The notes: generated by a model not told the origin, from the letters alone. A stretch of DNA of 52,271 nucleotides from JAAGZL01 sp964628835 (GCA_964628835.1 CAZVME010000018.1:1-52271), one strand, 5' to 3'. Positions 8,740 through 16,850 are shown, counted from the first letter of the stretch. Numbers and translations are program-made.

Positions 8740-8815
8740 GCTCCCTTCGTCTAGTGGTCTAGGACGCTGGCCTCTCACGCCGGTAACAGGGGTTCGAACC
8801 CCCTAGGGAGTACCA
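8740..8815 (+). tRNA. tRNA-Glu (anticodon CTC)
   Basis: A 76-base cloverleaf with encoded CCA. The acceptor stem pairs GCTCCCT with AGGGAGT (terminal G-T wobble), the D-arm reads CGTCTAGTGGTCTAGGAC as in other tRNA-Glu, the anticodon loop is CTCTCAC giving CTC, and the T-arm is AGGGGTTCGAACCCCCT. The UUC isoacceptor is not in this window. Confidence 0.95.
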
Positions 8816-8823
8816 TACAGAAT

Positions 8824-8856
8824 AAGGGTCTGCACACTATGCAGGCCCTTTTCTTT
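8824..8856 (+). terminator. Intrinsic terminator after tRNA-Glu
   Basis: AAGGGTCTGCA (8824-8834), loop CACTA, TGCAGGCCCTT (8840-8850), then a T-rich tail. One G-T wobble in an 11-bp stem. Confidence 0.88.
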
Positions 8857-9068
8857 GCAACGGTAGTAGACAGCGATCTAGCGTTGCTGGATCACCTATT
8901 GCTCCCAGACATTTATTTCCATTTCATGCAGTTATACCTGCGACTGACCCTACATACCAGCAACACATAATCACAGGTATAGGTGAGGCAGATTCCCATT
9001 TTCGCTGGTAGTTGATAGTCTATTAGTAGATCCCAGGAAGTATTACCACTAATTTCAACACGGTCTAT

Positions 9069-9518
9069 ATGGGTAAATCACGCAAATTAATAATGAGATA
9101 CTCATCCTATTACCACGGATGGTGCCTAGCATTTGGTGAACACCACATACATTACGATGAGAACCGGACCATTAACTGGGTGGAGGGTGATTCGCAGATG
9201 GGGTTTGTGGTCTCCACTGACAAAACCAAACGCCTCTACCGCGAACTGCTAAGACATAGGGATAAATCACCCACCGTAGATATTTCAGAAACCAGAACCA
9301 AAATAAATGACCTGGAGTACGAATTTGCCAAAGAGGAGATGGCTGGCGCCAGGAGATTTGTTAAATATGCCAAGAAACATAAGCAGTTGCATATGTATCT
9401 AACCAGCCACTTCTGTTACCCATCCCGCACCAGAATCATCACATTTTCCCCCAAGAAACCACCGACCATCCTATATAAGGGGATATCACCGCTCTATCTG
9501 GTCCTGACCCATCCCTAA
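9069..9518 (+). CDS. Hypothetical protein, unrecognised
   Basis: A 149-residue frame I do not recognise. It is rich in aromatic and basic residues, with an N-terminal R-Y-S-S-Y-Y-H-G-W-C and a central charged, probably helical segment (about 80-110); no signal peptide, membrane segment or known motif is visible. An AGGAAG lies about 30 bases before the ATG, too far for a good ribosome-binding site, and a second ATG (codon 9) is possible. It stands alone after the tRNA-Glu terminator and converges with the DUF938 gene, six bases between stops. It could be a lineage-specific gene or a chance frame. Confidence 0.5.
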   Translation: MGKSRKLIMRYSSYYHGWCLAFGEHHIHYDENRTINWVEGDSQMGFVVSTDKTKRLYRELLRHRDKSPTVDISETRTKINDLEYEFAKEEMAGARRFVKYAKKHKQLHMYLTSHFCYPSRTRIITFSPKKPPTILYKGISPLYLVLTHP

Positions 9519-9524
9519 CACCAC

Positions 9525-10118
9525 TCAACACCGACGCCAGATGAGTATTTTGTTGTTTACCGGCATCGATACCTCCTCCTCAAACAGCATCAGGTTCTCC
9601 TCGGCCAACCGGTTCAGCTCCACAAAATCTCGGATACCACTTTTCTGATCCCTCTGTTTCAGCCACTCATCAAACCTGCGGTTACTTTCGCTGGTGTATT
9701 TCCCGGCAAAATTGAATGGTCCATAGAGTACTAACAGCCCATTCTTCTGTAATACCCGACCTATACCCCGGAACATCATCTCAACCTGAGGCCAGGAGAT
9801 GATATGCGCTGTATTGGCACTAAACACCACATCATAGCGAGTTTCCGGCCACTCCCGATCTACATCCAGGGTTATGGGAGGCAGTACATTAGGTAATCCA
9901 GACTCCTCCAACCAGGCCAGAATGCTTGCGTGTTGTGGCTCAAGCTCACTGGTTTGCCAACTAAGGTGCGGAAGTGAGGCCGCAAAATGGACCGCATGTT
10001 GACCAGTGCCGCTGCCAATCTCAAGTACCGATACCACATCGGATAAGGTCCTAAGCAGCACCCGTAAGATAGGAGTTTTATTCTGATCTGCTGCTTCTGA
10101 AAAGCTCTTCATGAGCAC
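9525..10118 (-). CDS. DUF938 family class I SAM-dependent methyltransferase
   Basis: A 197-residue Rossmann-fold protein with SAM-binding motif I V-L-E-I-G-S-G-T-G-Q-H (about 31-41), an acidic residue in S-E-L-E-P (motif II), and D-V-V-F-S-A-N-T-A-H (motif IV). The pattern F-S-E-A-A-D-Q-N-K-x-P-I at the N-terminus followed by G-S-G-T-G-Q-H-A-V-H-F-A is characteristic of the DUF938 family, whose substrate is unknown. It has its own upstream region of about 290 bases shared with the divergent SCP-2-like gene. Confidence 0.88.
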   Translation of the reverse strand: MLMKSFSEAADQNKTPILRVLLRTLSDVVSVLEIGSGTGQHAVHFAASLPHLSWQTSELEPQHASILAWLEESGLPNVLPPITLDVDREWPETRYDVVFSANTAHIISWPQVEMMFRGIGRVLQKNGLLVLYGPFNFAGKYTSESNRRFDEWLKQRDQKSGIRDFVELNRLAEENLMLFEEEVSMPVNNKILIWRRC

Positions 10119-10287
10119 TATTAAAAACTCAAATCAATTGCAAGTCTACTATAAAGATGAGCAATTCTTGGTTTTTAACCTTGCTATCATCCTGTAAATC
10201 ATCCAGTTTTAATCAATCTTTGCATGCTAACTATCACCCATCAATCATAATGTTTTATCTTTCATAAATTCAGCTAATGAATAATAT

Positions 10288-10316
10288 TTGACAGAATTGA
10301 GCTCCATGATTAACTT
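10288..10316 (+). promoter_or_regulatory. Candidate promoter of the SCP-2-like gene
   Basis: Consensus -35 TTGACA at 10288-10293, 17-bp spacer, weak -10 TAACTT at 10311-10316. It would give a leader of about 80 bases before the ATG at 10406. Confidence 0.5.
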
Positions 10317-10405
10317 TTAGGGGACAGAAAGGCACTTCTAAATCGCCACATCTGTATATGTATTCCACGGCTATATGAGTCCTGGTTACCTTTGGGAGTA
10401 GATAT

Positions 10406-10801
10406 ATGTCTGAACTTTTTTCTGAACGATGGATGGATAACTTTATCGCGCAATGGAATGCAGATACTGAGCTGGTAGAGTCACTACAGGAAATAGAATT
10501 TGGCAGTAATCTTGGCTACGGGATCGAGGATGAAGATAATCCAAGAGTTGTTGTGACTGTGGAGAACGGCATGGCTACTGCGGCCAGTGCCTTCGAAGAT
10601 CAGCCACTCAACTGGGATATTCGTTGCAGCGAAGAGCAATGGCATAAATGGATAAGTGATCCTCCAGGGATCATGGCGCTTGGACTTGCCTTCACTTCAG
10701 GCAAGATGAAATTCAAGGTTGGCGACTACGAGTCCATGCTTAACGACCCACGTATGGCAGCCCCATTCATCAGACACTTTGCTGTGATGGGGAGGACCTG
10801 A
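10406..10801 (+). CDS. SCP-2 sterol-transfer-like domain protein
   Basis: A 131-residue single-domain protein. The pattern fits the SCP-2 fold: a beta segment V-V-V-T-V-E-N-G, the strand D-I-R-C-S-E-E-Q-W, then G-x-A-F-T-S-G-K-M-K-F-K-V-G-D-Y, where the G-K-x-K-x-x-G-D element is typical. Bacterial members bind lipids or acyl chains, but the ligand here is unknown. It has no signal peptide. A GGGAG ribosome-binding site precedes the ATG, and a terminator follows. Monocistronic by context. Confidence 0.75.
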   Translation: MSELFSERWMDNFIAQWNADTELVESLQEIEFGSNLGYGIEDEDNPRVVVTVENGMATAASAFEDQPLNWDIRCSEEQWHKWISDPPGIMALGLAFTSGKMKFKVGDYESMLNDPRMAAPFIRHFAVMGRT

Positions 10802-10830
10802 AGCCAAGCGCCAAATCCATAAGCTCATAC

Positions 10831-10870
10831 AACCGTGGTCTGTGCTTAACTTGGCAGCCCACGGTTTTCT
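10831..10870 (+). terminator. Intrinsic terminator after SCP-2-like gene
   Basis: AACCGTGG (10831-10838) pairs with CCACGGTT (10859-10866) across a 20-base loop, followed by TTCTTATTT. The loop is long, so efficiency is uncertain. Confidence 0.55.
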
Positions 10871-11421
10871 TATTTGCCTAAAGACAGATCAGAATTGCGG
10901 TCGCCAATCTCTTCGAGGTATATCACCATCTCCGCCGCATGGCGTTCAGGGTTAGGATCAGCCACTGACTCTATTTGGGCAAAGGCATCTATATAATCCT
11001 CAGGCAATCCGCATTCAGTGGCGCCAATCAGTACATGCTGTTTGTACCAATAGTAAGGCCTGATTGCCCCATCGGTGATCGTTGCATAATAGGTAATGGC
11101 CTCCAGGCAATCACCATCGGGAGTAACCAGCTGCACCATCTTTTCCTCATAGCCTTTACCCAAACCTTCCTTTAGATCCAACTCTGGCTTTTCAAACTCA
11201 GATATTTCGAAGACCACTCCAAGAACGTGGTGATTACTGTCTCCTGTTTCAAAGGCATCACACTTGCCTGAACCATCTCTGCTTACCTTGTGGCATCTCA
11301 ACTCATGTTTATGGAGAGTGGCAACCGTTACAAACCGCGCAGACGGCACCCGATCACGCAGCCGTCTGATCGACATGTTTGAACCGTAGGAGAAATAGAG
11401 CACTGAGCGATTCTCAGACAT
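10870..11421 (-). CDS. Gamma-glutamylcyclotransferase-like (GGCT/AIG2 fold) protein
   Basis: The conserved Y-F-S-Y-G-S-N-M near the N-terminus is the substrate-loop signature of the GGCT fold, and the K-E-G-L-G-K-G-Y segment supplies the usual catalytic Glu. Family members cyclise gamma-glutamyl amines or act in glutathione turnover; the substrate cannot be assigned. I chose ATG at 11421 (183 aa, MSENRSVLYF) because an AGGTG ribosome-binding site lies 3 bases before it; the longer frame to 11454 begins with TTG and adds 11 unconserved residues. Confidence 0.82.
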   Translation of the reverse strand: MSENRSVLYFSYGSNMSIRRLRDRVPSARFVTVATLHKHELRCHKVSRDGSGKCDAFETGDSNHHVLGVVFEISEFEKPELDLKEGLGKGYEEKMVQLVTPDGDCLEAITYYATITDGAIRPYYWYKQHVLIGATECGLPEDYIDAFAQIESVADPNPERHAAEMVIYLEEIGDRNSDLSLGK

Positions 11422-11489
11422 ATCACCTGAATACCGAAGCGAGGTCACACGCAAACACAGCTCCTCGTCGGCGCACCTCCACGCAACAG

Positions 11490-11696
11490 TTAATCCAGCC
11501 GAAAACCAACCTTAATCACCACCTGCCAGTGAGCAACCTCTCCGTCCACAATATGCCCACGGGTCTCCTGTACCTCCAGCCAGTCCATGTTACGCACACT
11601 CTCTTTCGCCTTGGCCAGGGCGTTTTTTACCGCCTGATCGGTGCTCTCGGTGGAAGTACCAACCAACTCAACTTTTTTGTATGTATGACTACTCAT
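11490..11696 (-). CDS. Dodecin, flavin-binding
   Basis: A 68-residue protein matching dodecin throughout: S-H-T-Y-K-K-V-E-L-V-G-T-S-T at the N-terminus, a helix with A-V-K-N-A-L-A-K-A, then the conserved W (N-M-D-W-L-E-V) that stacks against the flavin and the H-W-Q-V-V-I-K-V-G-F strand. Dodecins form hollow dodecamers that store or buffer flavins. GGAGAGG is an excellent ribosome-binding site. The upstream end of the gene abuts a palindromic element that begins 18 bases before the ATG, so its promoter lies inside or beyond that element. Confidence 0.93.
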   Translation of the reverse strand: MSSHTYKKVELVGTSTESTDQAVKNALAKAKESVRNMDWLEVQETRGHIVDGEVAHWQVVIKVGFRLD

Positions 11697-11713
11697 GCGT
11701 CCTCTCCTTTTGA

Positions 11714-11976
11714 TACTCGTTCAACATGATAAATTAGGATGCAGCGTTCCTGTGGTGTTTCGCAGCAAGGCAGCGTGCGCAGGAAATGGCCTTAGTCCTT
11801 GTCAAGCACGGTAACACCGCTGCGGGACACCACAGGAGCACCCGAAGGGTTGGCCTGTCAGCGTCCATGACCGCGTTGCACCTCTTGTAAAGGACTAAGG
11901 CCATTCACTGCGAGGCGCGCCTTGTCCTGAACTCTGACAGACCAACTGCATCCTAATTTATCATGTTGAACGAGTA
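11714..11976. mobile_element. 263-bp palindromic MITE-like element with 31-bp perfect inverted ends
   Basis: The ends 11714-11744 and 11946-11976 are perfect 31-bp inverted repeats starting TACTCGTTCAACATG. A second perfect 16-bp pair, AATGGCCTTAGTCCTT at 11785-11800 and its complement at 11890-11905, is placed symmetrically about the same centre (11845). The 40-base segments in between match about half their positions. Each half also folds by itself: 11749-11766 with 11819-11836 (16 of 18), and 11850-11861 with 11934-11945 (11 of 12). A TA dinucleotide lies at both outer ends, as expected of a TA target duplication of the IS630/Tc1 type. No transposase is encoded. The space between dodecin and the DUF2130 gene holds nothing else. 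Confidence 0.75.
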
Positions 11977-11999
11977 CTAGTTACAGATAGTGGTGTTAA

Positions 12000-13343
12000 T
12001 TAATCCTTATCCGACTCCAGCAAACCATCCATCCCGTCCAGGCTCAGGGCCTGAATCTCAGGGACCGAGGAGCCGATCAGCCCCCGGATATCCCCATACA
12101 TGCCTGCGGTGTTCTCGATAATCCTCTGGATCTGTTTGTCGCGCTCTTTCCAGATCCTGGCGTATGCCCTCTTCTCCCTATCCAGCTGCTCCTGCATCCC
12201 CACAAAGGTATCAACAATCGCCTCTACCTTCTGGCGGAACTCATCCCCGGATAGGTATTGATACACCAGCTCCATCTTTTCCGATTTGCCTTCCGTGGCG
12301 GTGCGGGCAAACGTCACCTGGATCAACTGTTGGCGCAGAGCCATGGCCAGGGGAATATAGGACGTTATAGAACACACCCACACCCCATCAACCAGATCAA
12401 AGCTGCGTATTCCATCCGGCAACACAGAAGATACGATCACTGCCAAATTCGCCCCCAGATCACGCTGATCATCCTTCAGCTTTTCTATCCAGTTACTGTT
12501 CCAGGCCTTGGTGTTTTTCGCCTCCCAAATGATGGTGCCACTCTTGGCCATACTATGGTTGTGCACCACCTGGATCACATCCGCACCGCGAATACCCTTG
12601 GGCACAGGATCTATATCATCATGGGGAAAGCTCTGCTCCAGGTTAACCTCCAGGTCCAGCTCCAGGACCTCGCCCTGGGTCTCCATGGAGCCCTGCTCAC
12701 TCTTGCGTTTAGCATCCGCCAGAGCGGTGCGCAGACCATCAATCTGCTTGTCTCGCTCCTTCAGCTTCAGATCCACCTCGCTGGCATACTTCTCCCCCTG
12801 CTTGCGACGATCCTCCTCCAGTTTATATTGGTACTCCAGCTCCATGCCTTTGCGCTTCTCCTCCAACTTCCGCTTCTCATTAATCAGGGAAAGTTCACGC
12901 TTGCGCGCCTCGTCCATGGCTTGATCTTTGGAGCTGATCGCCTCCTGTAGAGACTCCATCTCCCGGGATACTCTCTTTACCGTCTCTGCCTGGATCTTTT
13001 CTACCAGCTTTTTCTCCCTCTCCTGGACCTGCTGCGCCACCGTCTGTTCCAGGGCCTTCTCTTTCTTTGCCAGGTCGCGCTGCAACGCAGCCAGCTCAAG
13101 CTCCCGCTTCTCGGCCTCCTTGACCTCAGAGCTCTTGGACGCCAGTTCCGCCTCCAGCTTCTGCAGCTTAAGACCCACCGACTCTCTCTCTTTGGCCTGA
13201 GCCGCCTTAACCGCCTGCTCACGCTCCTCGGCCGCTTCACTCTTTATCCTGGCCTCCACATCACCGGCGATCTTATTGGCCAGCACCTCGCCCACCTCGA
13301 TCTCGACGCCACAATTGGGGCATTTGATATGATCAGCTTCCAT
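12000..13343 (-). CDS. DUF2130 family protein, nuclease-like
   Basis: A 447-residue protein with a short N-terminal zinc-ribbon half (C8-P-N-C11), a long charged coiled coil from about 25 to 220, and a C-terminal domain. That domain carries G-E-V-L-E (224-228), D255 in G-A-D-V-I-Q-V-V and E274-A-K276 in I-I-W-E-A-K-N-T-K, which together look like a PD-(D/E)xK nuclease core. A second helical region (about 385-415) follows. This is the architecture of the DUF2130 family; the biological role is not established to my knowledge. It is divergent from tag, so a DNA-related role would fit, but that is inference. Confidence 0.85.
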   Translation of the reverse strand: MEADHIKCPNCGVEIEVGEVLANKIAGDVEARIKSEAAEEREQAVKAAQAKERESVGLKLQKLEAELASKSSEVKEAEKRELELAALQRDLAKKEKALEQTVAQQVQEREKKLVEKIQAETVKRVSREMESLQEAISSKDQAMDEARKRELSLINEKRKLEEKRKGMELEYQYKLEEDRRKQGEKYASEVDLKLKERDKQIDGLRTALADAKRKSEQGSMETQGEVLELDLEVNLEQSFPHDDIDPVPKGIRGADVIQVVHNHSMAKSGTIIWEAKNTKAWNSNWIEKLKDDQRDLGANLAVIVSSVLPDGIRSFDLVDGVWVCSITSYIPLAMALRQQLIQVTFARTATEGKSEKMELVYQYLSGDEFRQKVEAIVDTFVGMQEQLDREKRAYARIWKERDKQIQRIIENTAGMYGDIRGLIGSSVPEIQALSLDGMDGLLESDKD

Positions 13344-13378
13344 TTATTTATCTATCTCCGATTATGGCTGTTACCACA

Positions 13379-13413
13379 TTGTATACAACTTGAGTTATGG
13401 TTGTGTGAACCAT
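13379..13413. promoter_or_regulatory. Palindrome and hairpin in the divergent DUF2130/tag intergenic region
   Basis: TTGTATACAA (13379-13388) is a perfect 10-bp palindrome; ATGGTT-GTGTG-AACCAT (13397-13413) is a 6-bp stem with 5-base loop. They lie between the divergent starts at 13343 and 13462. It is not a LexA box. Either could be an operator. Confidence 0.3.
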
Positions 13414-13461
13414 TTGTACTAGGGTGTATTACAAAATAATCAAAGGTAATCTGGTGCAGAT

Positions 13462-14025
13462 ATGAATAAACGTTGCGCATGGGTTAGGAACTGCTCCCCT
13501 GCGGAGTTGGAATACCACGATAACGAGTGGGGCATACCATCCTACGATGATCAGCATCTATTTGAGATGATCATTCTGGAGGGGGCTCAGGCGGGGTTGT
13601 CATGGTCCTGTGTGCTCAACAAGCGCCCCGGTTATCATCTGGTGTTCGATAATTTCAATGCCAACAAAATTGCCGGTTACAGTGATGAAAATCTGGAGCA
13701 GATCAAACAGGACAGCCGCATCATACGCAATCGTCTGAAGATAGCTGCTGCCCGCAGCAACGCCCGAGCATTTTTGAAGATCCAGCAGGAGTTCCCCAGC
13801 TTTGCCGAATACATCTGGCAGTTTGTTGGCGGCAAACCCATTCTCAACCGCTGGCGCTCTTCTGAGCAGATACCAGTTTTCACTCCGCAATCTGAGGCCA
13901 TGAGCAAGGATCTGATCAAGCGCGGTTTCAAGTTTGTGGGACCCACCATCTGTTATGCTTACATGCAGGCGACCGGGATGGTGAATGACCACACCACAGA
14001 CTGCTTCAGACATAGCGAAGTGTGA
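13462..14025 (+). CDS. tag: DNA-3-methyladenine glycosylase I
   Basis: Removes 3-methyladenine from alkylated DNA. The 187-residue protein shows the Tag zinc ligands Cys5, His19, His177 and Cys181 (M-N-K-R-C-A-W and D-H-T-T-D-C), the H-D-N-E-W-G motif, and L-E-G-A-Q-A-G-L-S-W with the base-pocket Glu. Length and all key residues are normal. The aldo/keto reductase gene follows 64 bases later on the same strand. Confidence 0.96.
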   Translation: MNKRCAWVRNCSPAELEYHDNEWGIPSYDDQHLFEMIILEGAQAGLSWSCVLNKRPGYHLVFDNFNANKIAGYSDENLEQIKQDSRIIRNRLKIAAARSNARAFLKIQQEFPSFAEYIWQFVGGKPILNRWRSSEQIPVFTPQSEAMSKDLIKRGFKFVGPTICYAYMQATGMVNDHTTDCFRHSEV

Positions 14026-14089
14026 TCATTACAATACAACCAGACCCAGTCCAGATAGAACCAGAGCCAGTGAACATATAGAGAATCAG

Positions 14090-15130
14090 ATGCAATACAG
14101 AGCCCTCGGAAACACCGACACCAAAGTAAGCCTGATCTGCCTGGGCAGCATGACCTGGGGCGAGCAAAACAGTGAGACTGAGGGCCATGCCCAGCTGGAT
14201 TACGCCCTGGAGCAGGGGGTCAATTTCATTGATACGGCAGAACTGTATGCCATACCTGCCAAGGCAGAAACCAATGGCAGGACCGAAGAGATCATCGGCA
14301 CCTGGCTCAAGGCCAGAAACAACCGGGACCGGGTGGTTCTAGCCAGCAAGGTGGCAGGGCCTGGCAAGGGGTGGGTAGACCATATCCGCAATGGTGAGAG
14401 CCGTTTTGACCGCGCCAACCTGGAGCTTGCCCTGGATGCCAGCCTCAAGAGGCTCCAGACCGATTATCTGGACCTGTACCAACTGCACTGGCCGGAACGC
14501 AAAACCAACTATTTCGGTCGTTTGGGCTATGCCCACTCAGACGATGAGTTTACTCCGATAGAACAGACTCTGGGGATACTCCAGGAGTTTATCCAAGCCG
14601 GAAAGATACGCCATATCGGCCTCTCCAACGAAACCCCCTGGGGGCTGATGAAGTTTCTTCAGGTCGCAGACCGCATGGGCCTGCCACGGGTGGTGAGCAT
14701 CCAGAATCCCTACAGCCTGTTAAACCGCAGCTTTGAGATCGGGCTGGCTGAGATAGCCCATCGGGAACAGGTGGGGCTACTGGCCTACTCGCCCCTTGGG
14801 TTTGGAGTTCTTTCTGGAAAGTACCTGAACGGTACCGGTAAACCTGAAGACCGCCTCACCAGGTTTCCTGAATATGACCGCTACAGCAATGCTCAGGCGA
14901 TTGCAGCGACACAAGAGTATGTTTCCCTGGCCCAGAGCCTGGATCTTAGCCCAGCCCAGATGGCCCTGGCCTATGTGAACAGCAGACCGTTCCTCACCAG
15001 CAACATTATTGGAGCCACCAGCATGAAGCAGCTCCAGGAGAATATCGCCAGCACTAAGTTACGGCTGGATGAAAATATCCTGGAACAAATTGAGTCCATC
15101 CACCGTATATATCCCAATCCGGCCCCATAA
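14090..15130 (+). CDS. tas: Aldo/keto reductase, Tas-like
   Basis: A 346-residue (beta/alpha)8 NADPH-dependent oxidoreductase closely resembling E. coli Tas along its length, including G-E-Q-N-S-E and I-Q-N-P-Y-S-L-L-N-R-S-F-E. The catalytic tetrad is Asp48, Tyr53, Lys87 and His133. The physiological substrate is unknown. I use ATG at 14090, where Tas homologues start (MQYRALG); the longer frame to 13985 would overlap tag by 41 bases and adds unconserved sequence. It may be cotranscribed with tag. Confidence 0.9.
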   Translation: MQYRALGNTDTKVSLICLGSMTWGEQNSETEGHAQLDYALEQGVNFIDTAELYAIPAKAETNGRTEEIIGTWLKARNNRDRVVLASKVAGPGKGWVDHIRNGESRFDRANLELALDASLKRLQTDYLDLYQLHWPERKTNYFGRLGYAHSDDEFTPIEQTLGILQEFIQAGKIRHIGLSNETPWGLMKFLQVADRMGLPRVVSIQNPYSLLNRSFEIGLAEIAHREQVGLLAYSPLGFGVLSGKYLNGTGKPEDRLTRFPEYDRYSNAQAIAATQEYVSLAQSLDLSPAQMALAYVNSRPFLTSNIIGATSMKQLQENIASTKLRLDENILEQIESIHRIYPNPAP

Positions 15131-15155
15131 AAAAAGGGGAGCCACCCGGCCCCCC
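15129..15155 (-). terminator. Intrinsic terminator of the PG-binding-like gene
   Basis: On the minus strand a GC-rich stem (GGGG/CCCC and GGC/GCC around a short loop, 15136-15155) is followed by seven T (15135-15129). It overlaps the end of the convergent aldo/keto reductase gene. Confidence 0.65.
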
Positions 15156-15181
15156 ATATGTATTTCAATATAGAAAAACTG

Positions 15182-16534
15182 CTACTTAAACATTGTATCC
15201 AGATCTGCGTTGGTCACGGTCCCGCCACTATACTCAGCCTCTCCCTCTTTCTTCATATAGTCCAGATAGGATGACAACAGGAGCGCAGACTCAATGGTAA
15301 AGCTATAGCTAGAGACAGCAGTCCCGGTATTTCTCTGAATTTTCGCTGCTGTTGAACCGTCAGGGTCGATCATAAACACCACTTCAGTTGTTGCGTTCCC
15401 ACCATTGCTGTCCTTGCATACACTCTCTGGAAAACAGACAGCAACCTTTTCGTGTTTCTGACGCACTCCCTTCTGCTGCGCTATATCACTCCACTCGTGC
15501 GCCTTCTCAATGCCATACATGATATCGGCCATATCAATACCAGGCATAGAGATGGTTTCACGCACATTTTCAGCCCCACCACCAGGCTCCATGAAGTTGA
15601 AATCATAGATGAGAACTCCTCTGTTGGTGACACGGGGAGCAATCCACATCACACCAACCTCATCCGTCCCCGGCACATAATAAGGGATCTTTGGATAAAT
15701 TTGAGATGCCTTCACGGAAGAACCACCCAGGCTATAATCTGCGGTTCTCAGATTTGAATCGGAACGCATTTGCGCTTCAGAGATAGTCTGTTTCTGGAAA
15801 TCTTCTATCACTGCAATCCGCTTATTCAGCACCTTGATCTCTGCCCGGTGAAAAGAGTTCTGTTGGCCACCCTGTTTCCCCTGGACCCGTAACACCTCCC
15901 TAAGAAGCGAGAGCTGTTGACTCACAATATCAAGCTTCTGTTTTATCTGCGCCAGTTCCTCACCATCGTCTGTTTTATTTACAACTACATCTGTATTTGC
16001 ATCTGTACCTGTTTCTGCCAAATCATCAGTGTCTATTACATCCCCAGGCATACTATCCGTGTCTGAGGATGACCCCATGTAAGAGCCTCCCCCCATGTCT
16101 GAGGACGAGCCAGAATCAGAAATCGAGGTATGACCATCTTCAGGACGTAGCAGAATATTCATTAATTCATTCGCTCCACTTTCTGTGGTCAGCAGATGGG
16201 TCTTTCCTGAATCAGTGGCAAAGTTCTCCATCGCAGTACGCGTACCACGACCCCACGCTCCATCTATGTAGGAACGATAAAGCCCTTTTTCTTGCAACTT
16301 TGTCTGTAACTGTTTGCGGACAAACCTGCTTTGGCTTCTAAACGCTTGTTCCATAGGTGAACGGGCACGCACCACCACACGGTGTGCGGGTCGTCTCTTA
16401 TTTTTCTCTACATGTTTACCAACAAAGTACCCCCCAACAAAGCCCAATACTGCGCCTTCAGCACGCTTGCCAGCATAGGCCTGGGTTGAGAAAATTAATG
16501 TTAAAGCACACAGCAGAGTTATCCATCTATTCAT
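15182..16534 (-). CDS. Secreted protein with peptidoglycan-binding-like domain
   Basis: A 450-residue exported protein. Residues 1-21 are a signal peptide ending A-Y-A. A glycine-rich hydrophobic stretch (G-A-V-L-G-F-V-G-G-Y-F-V-G, 27-39) resembles a glycine zipper. Residues about 71-110 look like a peptidoglycan-binding type 1 motif (L-Q-T-K-L-Q-E-K-G-L-Y, Y-I-D-G-A-W-G-R-G-T-R-T-A). A Ser/Asp/Gly/Met low-complexity linker (about 135-180) and a probable coiled coil (about 195-225) follow. The C-terminal part is unrecognised and has two cysteines (C-F-P-E-S-V-C) that could pair. Likely periplasmic and cell-wall attached. It is a lone gene with its own terminator. Confidence 0.65.
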   Translation of the reverse strand: MNRWITLLCALTLIFSTQAYAGKRAEGAVLGFVGGYFVGKHVEKNKRRPAHRVVVRARSPMEQAFRSQSRFVRKQLQTKLQEKGLYRSYIDGAWGRGTRTAMENFATDSGKTHLLTTESGANELMNILLRPEDGHTSISDSGSSSDMGGGSYMGSSSDTDSMPGDVIDTDDLAETGTDANTDVVVNKTDDGEELAQIKQKLDIVSQQLSLLREVLRVQGKQGGQQNSFHRAEIKVLNKRIAVIEDFQKQTISEAQMRSDSNLRTADYSLGGSSVKASQIYPKIPYYVPGTDEVGVMWIAPRVTNRGVLIYDFNFMEPGGGAENVRETISMPGIDMADIMYGIEKAHEWSDIAQQKGVRQKHEKVAVCFPESVCKDSNGGNATTEVVFMIDPDGSTAAKIQRNTGTAVSSYSFTIESALLLSSYLDYMKKEGEAEYSGGTVTNADLDTMFK

Positions 16535-16825
16535 TTTATCGGCCTCTATCTTTTCCTGTCATTTTGCTTAACCGCTTGCTCCTAGCGACGAACAGCAGCA
16601 CCAGACCATAGGCCTGCTGATACTAATTATAGGCGATTATACTGTCGTTGAAGGCATCATCGACGCACAACATCGCCCAACAAATTTTAGGCCAACCTGC
16701 TCCCAAACAGCACCTTTTTACTCACTGTATTTTCATTTAGGTAATCAGATAGTTATTGGCTGTTTCTCAATCTAACGACTGGCTTCTAATGTAACTCACT
16801 AGTTTTGGATTAAAAACTCACCCAT
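16535..16825. other. Intergenic region upstream of the PG-binding-like gene
   Basis: The sequence between this gene and the pnp terminator holds no plausible gene. Two TATAAT hexamers on the minus strand (16631-16626 and 16641-16636) are candidate -10 elements for the gene starting at 16534; no clear -35 was found. AGTTTT/AAAACT near 16801-16816 can pair. Confidence 0.35.
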
Positions 16826-16850
16826 AAAAAAAGGGAGCCCACAGGCTCCC
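16826..16850 (-). terminator. Intrinsic terminator of pnp
   Basis: Minus strand GGGAGCC-TGTG-GGCTCCC (16850-16833) followed by seven T (16832-16826). Perfect 7-bp GC-rich stem. Confidence 0.9.

Noticed and set aside
13985..14089. Longer N-terminus for the Tas-like reductase
   Set aside because: Overlaps tag by 41 bases and has no similarity to Tas; ATG at 14090 matches the family start.
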